DNA of 64,000 bases, taken from the NCBI RefSeq assembly GCF_013410345.1, contig NZ_JACCFJ010000001.1, positions 5,719,989-5,783,988 on the forward strand, read 5' to 3'. This DNA comes from Saccharopolyspora hordei. Lineage in GTDB: Bacteria; Actinomycetota; Actinomycetes; Mycobacteriales; Pseudonocardiaceae. Numbering within the stretch: position 1 is the stretch's first letter; every line of letters starts with the position of its first letter. Of the stretch, positions 18,327 through 26,940 are shown in pieces. Position numbers and translations under genes: made by a program. A model generated the notes under the pieces. That model was not told the DNA's origin. It saw nothing but the letters and a program-made list of their open reading frames with translations, and made no database searches.

Positions 18327-19264
18327 GTCATCACGTCCCCGGGGGTGAAGGCGCGGTCGTGCGAGGGCCGCACGATCACGGTCGCGGCGACGCGCACCGC
18401 GTAGTCGGCGGCGTCCGCGAGGTCCGCGCCGTCGGCGAGCCGGTGCAGCAGCCCCGCGTTGAAGGCGTCCCCGGCCCCGGTCGAGTCGCGCACCTGGACC
18501 TCCGGCGCCGGGTGCGTGCTGATCGCCCGGCCCGGCTGCGCGACGAGGGCGCCGAGCGCGCCGCGCTTGACCACCACGGTCGCGCCGGTCCGGTCGGCGA
18601 CGCCGCGGGCCGCGTCCTCGTCGGTGCACCGGTCGTCGCCGTGCAGGGCGCGGAGCTCGTCGGCGTTGGGCAGGAACACGTCCACCCCGCCGAGCAGCCG
18701 CAGCACCTCGGCGCGGGTGGTCGCCGACCAGCCCGCCGGGTCCCAGCCGGTGTCCAGCGCGGTGCGCGCCCCGGCCCGGCGGGCGCGGGCCAGCAGGTCC
18801 CGCGCGGCCTCGCCCTGCAGTCCCGGCAGCAGGAAGTAGCCGGACAGCAGCAGGAAGCGCGCGGACAGCGACTCGGCCGGCACCGCCTCCGCCCGCAGAC
18901 CGGCCATCGCGCCGAGCGCCGACAGGAACGACCGGTCCCGGCCCGGGGCCTCGGCCGCGACGGTGACGCCGGTGGGCTCGTCGGGCACCCGGACCAGCTC
19001 CAGGTGCAGGCCGGGGAGGTCCAGCTGCTCGGTGAGCAGCTGCGCCGTGCCGTCGTCGCCGACCTGCCCGGACAGCACCGTCGGCCGCCCCAGCCGGGCG
19101 AGCACGATCGCGGTGTTGGCGGCGGACCCGCCGGGGCGCAGCACGATGGAGGGCACGATGCGCTCGGTGCCGGGCGGCGGCAGCTCCGCCGCACCGGCGA
19201 CGAGCACGTCGAGGTTGACGTTGCCGACGACCGTGATCCGGTCGCCGGGGATCGGCTGGTTCAC
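18323..19264 (-). CDS. PfkB-family carbohydrate kinase
   Basis: 313 aa. Start GTG at 19264, overlapping the lyase stop (GTGA). Ribokinase fold: GNVNLDVLVAG, the substrate-side LRPGGSAANTAIVLARLG, and the C-terminal signature DSTGAGDAFNAG with the catalytic Asp. Known relatives phosphorylate ribose, fructose, fructoselysine (FrlD) or aminosugars. Next to a GlmS-like SIS protein it probably makes the 6-phosphate that the SIS enzyme acts on. Confidence 0.88.
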   Translation of the reverse strand: MNQPIPGDRITVVGNVNLDVLVAGAAELPPPGTERIVPSIVLRPGGSAANTAIVLARLGRPTVLSGQVGDDGTAQLLTEQLDLPGLHLELVRVPDEPTGVTVAAEAPGRDRSFLSALGAMAGLRAEAVPAESLSARFLLLSGYFLLPGLQGEAARDLLARARRAGARTALDTGWDPAGWSATTRAEVLRLLGGVDVFLPNADELRALHGDDRCTDEDAARGVADRTGATVVVKRGALGALVAQPGRAISTHPAPEVQVRDSTGAGDAFNAGLLHRLADGADLADAADYAVRVAATVIVRPSHDRAFTPGDVMT

Positions 19265-20736
19265 CCGCGGCCCCCGGCCAGCACGCCGTCGACCGCCTCG
19301 TCCAGGGCGGCCGCGGCCCGGTCGAGCGCGGCGCGGCGCTCGTCGAACGCGGCGGCCAGCGCGCGCACCCGCCCCAGCGCCAGCTCCGCGGTGCGGCGCA
19401 CGGCCGCGGCACCGGGGCCGCCCTCCTGGGCGCGCTCGAGCACCCGCTGCGGCTGGAGACCGGCGGCGAGCGCGGCCTCGACCACCGAGTCGTCCACCTC
19501 GCCCAGCCCGGCCTCCGCGATGGCGGCCGCGACCACCGAGCTGGTCCACTCCGCGGGCGGCGCCTGCCGGACGAGCGCGCCGACCACCGAGTGCGCGCCG
19601 CGCCACGGGATCCCCGCGCCGGCCAGCGCCTCCGCGATCGCGGTCGTGGTCGCGCCGGTGGCCACCACCTGCTCCGGGGTCGGCGGGTCCTGCGGGCGCA
19701 CCTCCTCGAGCAGCCCGCGCATCATGGTCAGGAACCGCACCGCGCGGTCGCCCGCCCGCCACAGGTGCTCCTGGACGTCGGTGGTCGCGTTGTTGGAGTC
19801 CTCGTACCAGGCGGCGCCGACGTTGTTCAGGGTCGCGGCCAGGTCGGCCGCGGCCGCGCCCGCCATGGAGCACATGTGCTCCAGCACCACCGGGTTCTTC
19901 TTCTGCGGCATGATGCTGGAGCCCTGGCAGAAGGCGCCCGGCGTGGCGATCCAGCCGAAGGTCATCCAGTCCAGCATGGTGCGCGCCATCCGCGCCCCGG
20001 TCGCCAGGACCCGCGCCTGCACGGCCGCGGTGCGCATCAGGTGCTCCGCTCCGGCCACCGCCTCGTAGCTGGAGGTGAAGGTCGTGCGGAAGCCGAGCAG
20101 CTCGCCCAGCCGCTGCGGCGCGATCGGCAGGTCGGTGCCGGCGAACGCGCAGGAGCCCAGCGGGTTGACGTCCAGCTCGTCGTAGACCGACAGCAGCTCG
20201 TCGGCCTGGCTGAGCAGCGCCTCGGCGTACCCGGCGAGCACGTGCCCGAGCGTGGTCGGCTGCGCGGGCCTGCGGTGGGTGAACCCGGTGATGAGCACCT
20301 CGGCCCAGCGGTCCGCCTGGGAGGCCGCGGCCTCGGCGGCGCCGACGGCCTGCCGCGCCAGGGCGAGCACGTCCTCCCGCAGCACCATCCGGAACACCCC
20401 GGCGTCGAGGTCGTTGCGGGAGCGGGCGAGCTGGACGTCCAGTTCGGACCGCTGGATGCCCGCCGCCGCGGCGAGCCGCTGCTCGACGAGGTAGTAGACG
20501 TCCTCGACCGAGCCGTCGAAGACGAACTCGTCGTCCTCGGCGGCCAGCAGCGCGCGCAGCCCGCCCAGCAGCTGCCGGGCGCGTTCGGCCGGCAGCAGCT
20601 CCTGTTCGGCGAGCATCACCACGTGGGCGAGGCTGGCCCGCAGCATTGGCCGGTAGAGCTGCGGCGCGGACTTGTCGAACGCGACCCGCAGGTGGTTCTG
20701 CCAGTAGGTGGACAGGGTCTCGGGGGGCTGGCTCAT
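19261..20736 (-). CDS. Argininosuccinate lyase/aspartase-superfamily C-N lyase (not housekeeping ArgH)
   Basis: 491 aa. The family's fumarate-releasing signature is intact: GSSIMPQKKNPVVLEH, with earlier LARSRNDLDAG and GFTHRRPAQPTTLGHVL. ArgH relatives remove fumarate from N-substituted aspartates (argininosuccinate, EDDS and similar). Its place among ABC-transporter, kinase and SIS genes argues against arginine biosynthesis. Start ATG at 20736, with GGAGGAAG 12 nt upstream; a GTG at 20757 is the alternative. First enzyme gene after the transporter. Confidence 0.85.
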   Translation of the reverse strand: MSQPPETLSTYWQNHLRVAFDKSAPQLYRPMLRASLAHVVMLAEQELLPAERARQLLGGLRALLAAEDDEFVFDGSVEDVYYLVEQRLAAAAGIQRSELDVQLARSRNDLDAGVFRMVLREDVLALARQAVGAAEAAASQADRWAEVLITGFTHRRPAQPTTLGHVLAGYAEALLSQADELLSVYDELDVNPLGSCAFAGTDLPIAPQRLGELLGFRTTFTSSYEAVAGAEHLMRTAAVQARVLATGARMARTMLDWMTFGWIATPGAFCQGSSIMPQKKNPVVLEHMCSMAGAAAADLAATLNNVGAAWYEDSNNATTDVQEHLWRAGDRAVRFLTMMRGLLEEVRPQDPPTPEQVVATGATTTAIAEALAGAGIPWRGAHSVVGALVRQAPPAEWTSSVVAAAIAEAGLGEVDDSVVEAALAAGLQPQRVLERAQEGGPGAAAVRRTAELALGRVRALAAAFDERRAALDRAAAALDEAVDGVLAGGRG

Positions 20737-20773
20737 GAGAGCGACTTCTTCCTCCACTGTGGATTGCGATGGG

Positions 20774-22504
20774 TCACGTGGCGGGCACGGCCGCCGGGCC
20801 GGGCCGCTCCTGGCGCGGGCCCTGGCCCAGCCGGTTGGACACCGCGAGGACGACCAGGATCAGCACGATCTGCATCGCGCCGTAGGCGGCCGCGGTGCCG
20901 AACTCCGACGAGTAGATGCGGTTGTAGATCTCCACCGACATCGGCGGCAGGCCCGGCGGGTAGATGACCACCGAGGCGACGTACTCGCCCACGCCGTCGA
21001 CGAACGCCAGCAGCGCCCCCGCGAGGACGCCGCGCAGCACCAGCGGCAGCGTGACGGTGCGCAGCACCCGCAGCGGACCGGCCCCGAGGTTGCGGGCGGC
21101 CTCCTCCAGCGACGGGTCGAGCTGCTCCAGCGAGGCGCTGGTCGAGCGGAACACCAGCGGCACGAACCGGACGAAGTAGGCGACCGGCAGGATCCACAGC
21201 GTGCCGACGAGCGTGAGCCCCAGGTTCGCCGGGCCGGGCTCGTTGAACGCGGTGACGAGGTTGACGCCGATGACCGTGCCGGGCAGCGCCCACGGCAGCA
21301 TGATGACCACGTCCAGCACGCCGCGGCCGGTCCCGCGCCACCGGGCCACGACCCACGCGGCGGCGGCGCCGACGAGGATCGCGCACGCGGTGGCCAGCAG
21401 GCTGGTCTGCACGCTGACCGAGACCGGCAGCAGGCTGTACGGGTCGGCGAAGATCCGCAAGTAGTTGTCCACTGTGTACTCGGTCGGCAGCACCTGCGTG
21501 GTCCACGCCCCGTCGACCGAGAACGACACCAGCACGATCACCAGCACCGGGGCCAGCAGCACCACGGTCAGCACCAGGCTGCCCAGCGCGGCGGCGGCCT
21601 TCGCCAGCGCCGAGGACGGTGCCCGGCGCGGGCTCGGCGTGCCCTTGGAGAGGCTGCGGTGCACGCGACGGCCCTGGTACCAGCGCATGCCCAGCAGGAA
21701 CGCGATGGACACCACCGACAGCGCGGTCGACTGGGTGGCGGCGAGCGCGGCGTTGCCGGAGGTGCGCGCCGAGACGATCTCCATCGTCAGCGTCTGCACG
21801 TTGTACAGCTGCGGCGCGGTGAACGACGCCATCGACATCATGAACGTCAGCAGCGCACCGGACACCAGTGCCGGGGTGAGCATCGGCAGCAGCACCGTCC
21901 GCCACACCCGGACCCGCCCGGCGCCGAGGTTGGTCGCGGCCTCCTCCAGCGACCCGTCCATCCCGGCCAGCGCGGCCGAGACCGAGAGGTAGAAGTACGG
22001 GTACATGGTGAAGGCGTGCACCAGCACCACGCCCGCCAGGCCGCTGACCGAGGTGGTCGACGGGTCGATGCCGAGCAGCGCGCTGAGGCTGCGCGGCACG
22101 ATCCCGGTCTCGCTGTAGAGCAGCACGAAGGACACCGCGCCGATCAGCGGCGGCAGCGCCATCGGCAGCACCGCGAACACGGTGAGCGCGCGGCGGCCGG
22201 GGAAGTCGAAGCGGTGCAGCAGCACCGCCAGCAGGGTGCCGATGACGCCGCAGAACAGCACCGAGAGCAGCGAGCTCACCAGCGACAGCAGCAGCGCCTC
22301 GCCGGACCGCCCGCCGAACAGGCTGCCGTAGTTCTCGGCGAACCCGTTGCCACCCGCGGAGGTCACGGCCGTGGTCGCCATCGGGATGACGACGAGGAAC
22401 AGCAGCACCAGCACGACGGGCACGGCGAGCACGTAGACGAACCGGTCGCCGTCGGGCGCGGGCAGCCGGCGCCGCGCCTTCGGGGTCACCGCCGGGGCGC
22501 TCAC
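20774..22504 (-). CDS. ABC transporter permease, two fused permease domains (Fe3+/AfuB type)
   Basis: 576 aa with about 12 membrane helices in two halves. Each half has the EAA loop that contacts the ATPase: LEEAATNLGAG (about residue 205) and LEEAARNLGAG (about 480). Fused double permeases are normal for the ferric-iron/2-aminoethylphosphonate/sugar-phosphate import class. The start is a GTG at 22504 overlapping the ATPase stop. Confidence 0.9.
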   Translation of the reverse strand: MSAPAVTPKARRRLPAPDGDRFVYVLAVPVVLVLLFLVVIPMATTAVTSAGGNGFAENYGSLFGGRSGEALLLSLVSSLLSVLFCGVIGTLLAVLLHRFDFPGRRALTVFAVLPMALPPLIGAVSFVLLYSETGIVPRSLSALLGIDPSTTSVSGLAGVVLVHAFTMYPYFYLSVSAALAGMDGSLEEAATNLGAGRVRVWRTVLLPMLTPALVSGALLTFMMSMASFTAPQLYNVQTLTMEIVSARTSGNAALAATQSTALSVVSIAFLLGMRWYQGRRVHRSLSKGTPSPRRAPSSALAKAAAALGSLVLTVVLLAPVLVIVLVSFSVDGAWTTQVLPTEYTVDNYLRIFADPYSLLPVSVSVQTSLLATACAILVGAAAAWVVARWRGTGRGVLDVVIMLPWALPGTVIGVNLVTAFNEPGPANLGLTLVGTLWILPVAYFVRFVPLVFRSTSASLEQLDPSLEEAARNLGAGPLRVLRTVTLPLVLRGVLAGALLAFVDGVGEYVASVVIYPPGLPPMSVEIYNRIYSSEFGTAAAYGAMQIVLILVVLAVSNRLGQGPRQERPGPAAVPAT

Positions 22505-23562
22505 GGTCGCACCAGCCAGGCGTGCTCGGCGTCCGGGCGCAGGCCCACGCCGTCCCCGGGCCGCGGCAGGCCGGGCCGGTCCGGCACCGCCACGGACAGC
22601 TCCAGGTCCTCGGCCTGCAGCTCGAACTGGCAGGTGGCGCCGGTGAACTCCACGCCGCGCACCACGGCGTCGAAGGCGCCCTCGCCGGGCTCGGTGAGCT
22701 CGAAGTGCTCGGGCCGCACGGACACCGCGACCCGCTCACCGGGCTTGGCGCGGTCGGCGCCGCCGGCGGGCAGCTTCGCGCCGGAGCCGGCCAGCTCCAC
22801 CACGGCCCGGTCGCCGGAGACCTCCACGACCTCGGCGTCGAGCACGTTGCTGCCGCCGATGAACGTCGCGACGAAGGCGGTCGCGGGCCGGTGGTAGACC
22901 TCGCGCGGGGTGCCGACCTGGTGCAGCTTCCCGGCTTCCAGCACGGCGATCCGGTCGCTCACGGCCATCGCCTCGGCCTGGTCGTGCGTGACGTAGACGC
23001 TGGTGATGCCCGCGTCCCGCTGCGCGCGCCGGATCTGCACCCGGGTCTCCTCGCGCAGCTTGGCGTCCAAGTTGGACAGCGGCTCGTCCAGCAGCAGCAC
23101 CGAGGGCGAGATGACCAGCGCGCGGGCCAGCGCCACGCGCTGCTGCTGGCCGCCGGAGAGCTGGTCGATGCGCCGGTCCGCGTAGCCCTCCAGCCCCACG
23201 GCGGCCAGCGCGGCGGCGACCCGCTCGGCGCGCTCGGCCTTGGGAACCTTGCGGGTCACCAGCCCGTAGGCGACGTTCTGCGCGACGTCGTAGTGCGGGA
23301 ACAGCGCGTAGTTCTGGAACACCATGCCGGTGCCGCGCTTGTTCGGCGGGGTGTCGGTGATGTCGCGGTCGCCGAACAGGATCCGGCCGGTGGTGGGGGT
23401 GACGAACCCGGCGATCATGCGCAGCGTCGTGGACTTGCCGCAGCCGGACGGGCCCAGGAGCGTGAAGAACTCACCGGACTCGATCGTCACGTCGATGTCG
23501 TGCACGACCGGTGCGGCCGAGCCGTAGCTCTTGCCGACGCGATCGAGGCGAACGGGGGTCAT
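22501..23562 (-). CDS. ABC transporter ATP-binding protein (PotA/FbpC type)
   Basis: 353 aa. Walker A GPSGCGKST (37-45), Q-loop FQNYALFPH, signature LSGGQQQR, Walker B VLLLDEPLSNLD and switch His in THDQ. The C-terminal TOBE domain (about 240-353) is of the PotA/FbpC type. Start ATG at 23562 with CGGAGCG upstream. Powers the importer with the neighbouring permease and binding protein. Confidence 0.92.
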   Translation of the reverse strand: MTPVRLDRVGKSYGSAAPVVHDIDVTIESGEFFTLLGPSGCGKSTTLRMIAGFVTPTTGRILFGDRDITDTPPNKRGTGMVFQNYALFPHYDVAQNVAYGLVTRKVPKAERAERVAAALAAVGLEGYADRRIDQLSGGQQQRVALARALVISPSVLLLDEPLSNLDAKLREETRVQIRRAQRDAGITSVYVTHDQAEAMAVSDRIAVLEAGKLHQVGTPREVYHRPATAFVATFIGGSNVLDAEVVEVSGDRAVVELAGSGAKLPAGGADRAKPGERVAVSVRPEHFELTEPGEGAFDAVVRGVEFTGATCQFELQAEDLELSVAVPDRPGLPRPGDGVGLRPDAEHAWLVRP

Positions 23563-23659
23563 GCTGGTCGCTCCGTGCTCTGCCCGCGCTCCGGCGGGAC
23601 GGGTGGGACGGGGGCAGCGGGGGTGCGGGGCGCCGGCTCGGACGCCCCGCACCGCGGCG

Positions 23660-24691
23660 CTAGCCCTGGTTCTTGATGTGCTCGCTCCAGTAGGAGATCC
23701 ACTCGTCTTCCTCGGCCGCGACGACGTTCCAGTCGACGGGCATCTCGTGCAGGCCCAGCGGGGCCAGCCAGCTCGGCTGGTCGGCCTGCTCGACGGTCGG
23801 GATCTGGAAGTACTCCTCGGCGAGCTGCGTCTGCTTCTCCGCGCTGAGCAGGAAGTCGAGGAACTTGTCGGCGGCCTCGGAGTTCGGGCCGCCCTGGACC
23901 TTGGCCACGCCGTCGACCAGCTGCGGCACGCCGGAGGCCGTGGCCACCGGCTTGAACGGGGCGCCGGTCTTCTCCTGCTGCAGCAGGACGTCCTGCAGGT
24001 TCCACACGCTGATCGGCGCTTCCTGGCGCTGCATCCGCAGGTAGAGGTCGGTGGGGTTGGCCGCGTAGATCTTGGTGTTGGCGTCCAGCGCGCGCAGCCA
24101 GTCGTAGCCGGGCTGGGGGTTCTCCGGGGTGCCCTTGCGACTGATCATCGCCGAGTAGATGCTGCGCATCGTGCCGGAGGCGGCGACGTCGCGGACCACG
24201 ACCTTGTCCCGGTACTCCGGCTTGACCAGGTCGTCCCAGTCCTTCGGCGCCTGCTCCGGGGTGAGCATCTGCTCGTTGTAGAAGACGACCTCGGCGAGGA
24301 CCATCTCGCCGACCCACCGGCCCTCGGGGTCGCGGAAGCGCGCGGGGACCCGGTCGCGCACCTGGTCGGGCACGGGGGCGAGCAGGCCCTCGTCGGCGGC
24401 CTGGGTGAGCTGCTGCTGGGAGCCGCCCCACCAGACGTCGGCCTGCGGGCGGCCCCGCTCGGCCGCGATCCGCTCGGCGGCCTCCTGCGCCCCGAGGGTG
24501 AGCAGCCGGACCTTGCCGCGGTACTCGGGGAACGCGGCCTCGAAGTCCTTGACGACCGCTTCGGCGAGCGCCTTGTCGCGGGCGGTGTAGATGGTCAGGC
24601 CGGACTCGCCACCGGCGGGGGTGAGCCCGCACCCGGTGGTCAGGCCGGCGAGCACCAGCACGCCGGCGAGGAGGGAGAGGATTCTTCGCAT
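23660..24691 (-). CDS. ABC transporter substrate-binding lipoprotein (AfuA/FbpA-like)
   Basis: 343 aa. Lipoprotein signal with lipobox LTTGC (Cys21). The mature start LTIYTARDKALAEAVVKDFE and ADVWWGGSQQQ match the family-1 binding proteins of the iron/phosphonate/sugar-phosphate class. The usual iron-binding tyrosine pair near the C-terminus is not apparent, so an organic substrate is at least as likely. Start ATG at 24691, with GAAGGGTAG upstream that overlaps the stop of the regulator gene (only 2 nt between stop and ATG). Confidence 0.87.
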   Translation of the reverse strand: MRRILSLLAGVLVLAGLTTGCGLTPAGGESGLTIYTARDKALAEAVVKDFEAAFPEYRGKVRLLTLGAQEAAERIAAERGRPQADVWWGGSQQQLTQAADEGLLAPVPDQVRDRVPARFRDPEGRWVGEMVLAEVVFYNEQMLTPEQAPKDWDDLVKPEYRDKVVVRDVAASGTMRSIYSAMISRKGTPENPQPGYDWLRALDANTKIYAANPTDLYLRMQRQEAPISVWNLQDVLLQQEKTGAPFKPVATASGVPQLVDGVAKVQGGPNSEAADKFLDFLLSAEKQTQLAEEYFQIPTVEQADQPSWLAPLGLHEMPVDWNVVAAEEDEWISYWSEHIKNQG

Positions 24692-24693
24692 GG

Positions 24694-25860
24694 CTACCCT
24701 TCGCGCATGGGCTGCACGGTGTCCGCAGCCGGGGTGATCAGGGATGGGGAAACCGCGCCGATGTGCAGCGCGCGCGACCCGAGCTCGGCGAACACGACCT
24801 CGGGCGCTGACGGAGCCGCCGAGCCGACGAGCGCGGCCAGTTCGGCCAACCCGTCCGGCCCGAGTTCGGTGGCGGCTCCGGCGAAGACCACGCGTGCCGG
24901 GTTGACCACGCACGCGCAGACGATGGCGGCGTAGGCCCACGCCTCGATGACCTGCCTGCGCAGCGCGGCGACGGCAGGGTCGCCGGCCCGAGCGGCCAGC
25001 TCGGCGACCGGGGCACCACCGACCGCACCGTCCAGTTCGGACAGCGCCTGCCGGATCCCCGGGACGCTCCACCGCTTCTCGAACTCGCCGCGCCCGCCGG
25101 TGTGTGGTGCGGGCGGCAGTCCGGTGGGCAGGAAGCCGATCTCACCGGCGAAACCGGCGGCCCCGCGGCAGAGCGCGCCCCCGCTGATGACGGCGGCGCC
25201 GATGCCGTAGCCGACGTAGATGAGCACGAGGTCGTCCACGTCAGCGGCGGCGCCGCGCTCGCGCTCCCCCAGCGCGATGAGGTTGACGTCGTTGGAGACC
25301 TGCACGGGCAACCCGACCCGCGCGGTCAGCTCCTCGGTGAGCGAGCGGCTGCCCAGCGACTCCAGCACCGGTGACAGCGCGACCGCCCCTCCCGCGGTGG
25401 CCACGCCGGGCAGCGAGAACACGACGCGGCCGGGCCGGGGTTCCGGGTGGGCGTCGACCGCGTTCCGGATGACGTCGGTCAGCCCGTCCAGCGGGGCGTG
25501 CGGGTCCACCGCGCGGCTGTACCCACCGAGCAGCTCCCCGGCGAGGTCGAGCACCGAGACGCGCGCCTGCTCGCCCTCCAGGGACACGGCGATGAGCGAT
25601 TCGGCGGCGGGGTTGAACGCCAGCAGCCGCGGGCGACGGCCTCCGGAGGAGTCCCCGGCCCCGACTTCGAGGACGTGCCCGCTGCCCATCAGCTCGCGCA
25701 CGATCTCGGTCAGCGACGACGGCCGGTACCCGGTCAGCCCGGCGAGTTCGGTGCGCGACACCGGCCCGTGCTCCCGCAGCGCGGCGAGCACGGCTTCCGT
25801 GCGGATGCGCCGCAGAGCCTCGTTCCCGGTGGGCGCGGAACGCTCGGTGACCTCGGACAT
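24694..25860 (-). CDS. ROK/NagC-family transcriptional regulator
   Basis: 388 aa, first gene of the operon. Start ATG at 25860 (MSEVTERSAP). N-terminal winged helix (about 15-80: VLAALREHGPVSRTELAGLTGYRPSSLTEIVRELMGSGHV), then the ROK sugar-kinase-like fold (VSNDVNLIALGERERG, YVGYGIGAAVISGGALCRGAAGFAGEIGF). The zinc-binding CXCGXXGC cluster of true ROK members is replaced by a Pro/His stretch (LPTGLPPAPHTGGRGEFE). NagC/XylR-type regulators sense sugars or sugar phosphates, in line with the kinase and SIS genes. Stop and next ATG are 2 nt apart. Confidence 0.87.
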   Translation of the reverse strand: MSEVTERSAPTGNEALRRIRTEAVLAALREHGPVSRTELAGLTGYRPSSLTEIVRELMGSGHVLEVGAGDSSGGRRPRLLAFNPAAESLIAVSLEGEQARVSVLDLAGELLGGYSRAVDPHAPLDGLTDVIRNAVDAHPEPRPGRVVFSLPGVATAGGAVALSPVLESLGSRSLTEELTARVGLPVQVSNDVNLIALGERERGAAADVDDLVLIYVGYGIGAAVISGGALCRGAAGFAGEIGFLPTGLPPAPHTGGRGEFEKRWSVPGIRQALSELDGAVGGAPVAELAARAGDPAVAALRRQVIEAWAYAAIVCACVVNPARVVFAGAATELGPDGLAELAALVGSAAPSAPEVVFAELGSRALHIGAVSPSLITPAADTVQPMREG

Positions 25861-25864
25861 GCGG

Positions 25865-25890
25865 TACTTCTTACGGCATCCGAAGTAAGT
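25865..25890. promoter_or_regulatory. Imperfect inverted repeat upstream of the operon regulator
   Basis: ACTTCTTACGG-CATC-CGAAGTAAGT, arms agree at 8 of 11 positions, just before the regulator ATG. Possible autoregulatory site; weak. Confidence 0.35.
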
Positions 25891-26130
25891 TTTCAATACC
25901 TGCGCCGCACCGAACTTCCCGCCGTGCCAAGCTCTTCTCGACCGATCCAGAACCTCTTTCGCGCCGCGACCGACCCCGAGCGGCGGACCACGGAGAGGCC
26001 GAGCGACGACACACCCCGACCGAGGCCCCGGTAGGCCCGTCGACCCCGGTGGCACGCGATGTCGCTGGAGATCAAGCCGGCGATCTCCACGAGATCGCGG
26101 ACGCCGGCGCGCAGCACGCCGCCGGAGCGG

Positions 26131-26778
26131 TCAGTCCTCCCTCGGGGCGATGAGGGCGGCGGCGACGCGGGGGAAGATCTCCGTGAAGAGGGTGCCCATG
26201 TTCGGGTCGGTGTCGCTGAAGACCGCGCGCTCCAGCTCCGCGTCGTAGATCGCCAGCAGTGCGCGCACCGCGTCGCGGGTGTCCACCACCGCGCGCATGC
26301 CCAGCTCGTCGAGCGCGTGGTGCATGAGCTCGGCGACCTCGTCGGTGATCTGGTCCAGGTACTCCCCCGCGCGCAGGCGCATCTCCGGGTCGCGCAGGGC
26401 GTGCGCGCGGAACTCCGCCAGCAGCAGGTACCACGTCTTGTCCGCGGACAGCGCCTCCGCGCACGCCGCGCCGATCTCCAGGATCGCCTCGTGCACCGAG
26501 CGCTCGTGCCGGGTCGGCGCGATCGCCTTCTCGATGATCTCGCGCGTCTGGTCGATGCGCGCCGCGACCTCCTCCTCGTAGACCGCGAGGAAGAGGTCCT
26601 CCTTCGTCGCGAAGTTGGAGTAGAAGGCGCCGCGGCTGAACCCCGCCGTCTCGCAGATCAGCTCCACCGGCGTGTCGCTGATGCTGTGCTCCAGGAACAC
26701 CTCGCGAGCAGCGGCGATCAGCCGTCGGCGAGTCTCCGCGCGTCGCCGTGTCTCGCGCCGTGGCGGCTGATCGGTCAT
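26131..26778 (-). CDS. TetR-family transcriptional regulator
   Basis: 215 aa. Start ATG at 26778 with CAGGAG about 11 nt upstream. Classic TetR HTH at about 17-63 (RRLIAAAREVFLEHSISDTPVELICETAGFSRGAFYSNFATKEDLFLAV). The C-terminal helical domain is of the usual ligand-binding size. Divergent from an MMPL exporter operon across 162 bp holding tandem repeats; by position the repressor of that exporter. Confidence 0.9.
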   Translation of the reverse strand: MTDQPPRRETRRRAETRRRLIAAAREVFLEHSISDTPVELICETAGFSRGAFYSNFATKEDLFLAVYEEEVAARIDQTREIIEKAIAPTRHERSVHEAILEIGAACAEALSADKTWYLLLAEFRAHALRDPEMRLRAGEYLDQITDEVAELMHHALDELGMRAVVDTRDAVRALLAIYDAELERAVFSDTDPNMGTLFTEIFPRVAAALIAPRED

Positions 26779-26860
26779 GTCCTCGAGTCTCCTGCTCAGT
26801 GTTTCGCCTCACAGTTCCGCGACGAGGTGGCCGCGGGGGATCGCGGGAAATATACAGTGT

Positions 26861-26924
26861 GCATCGAATACATCGTGTATCGCATGCATCGCGTATCGCA
26901 TGCGCCGTGTATCGAGTCCTTCAC
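26861..26924. repeat. Four 16-bp tandem repeats with internal palindrome, likely TetR operator array
   Basis: Repeat starts at 26861, 26877, 26893 and 26909, exactly 16 bp apart; consensus near GTATCGCATGCATCGY. Copies 2 and 3 share the 11-mer GTATCGCATGC; copy 1 begins GCATCG and copy 4 keeps only GTATCG. Overlapping them is a perfect inverted repeat ATACA-TCG-TGTAT (26868-26880). The array lies between the TetR start (26778) and the exporter start (26941), where a repressor should bind. Confidence 0.7.
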
Positions 26925-26940
26925 TGCGGGAGTGTTCCGG

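Noticed and set aside
26059..26940. Open frame joined to the N-terminus of the MMPL protein
   Set aside because: It is antisense to the TetR gene and passes through the operator repeats; the real start is the TTG at 26941.
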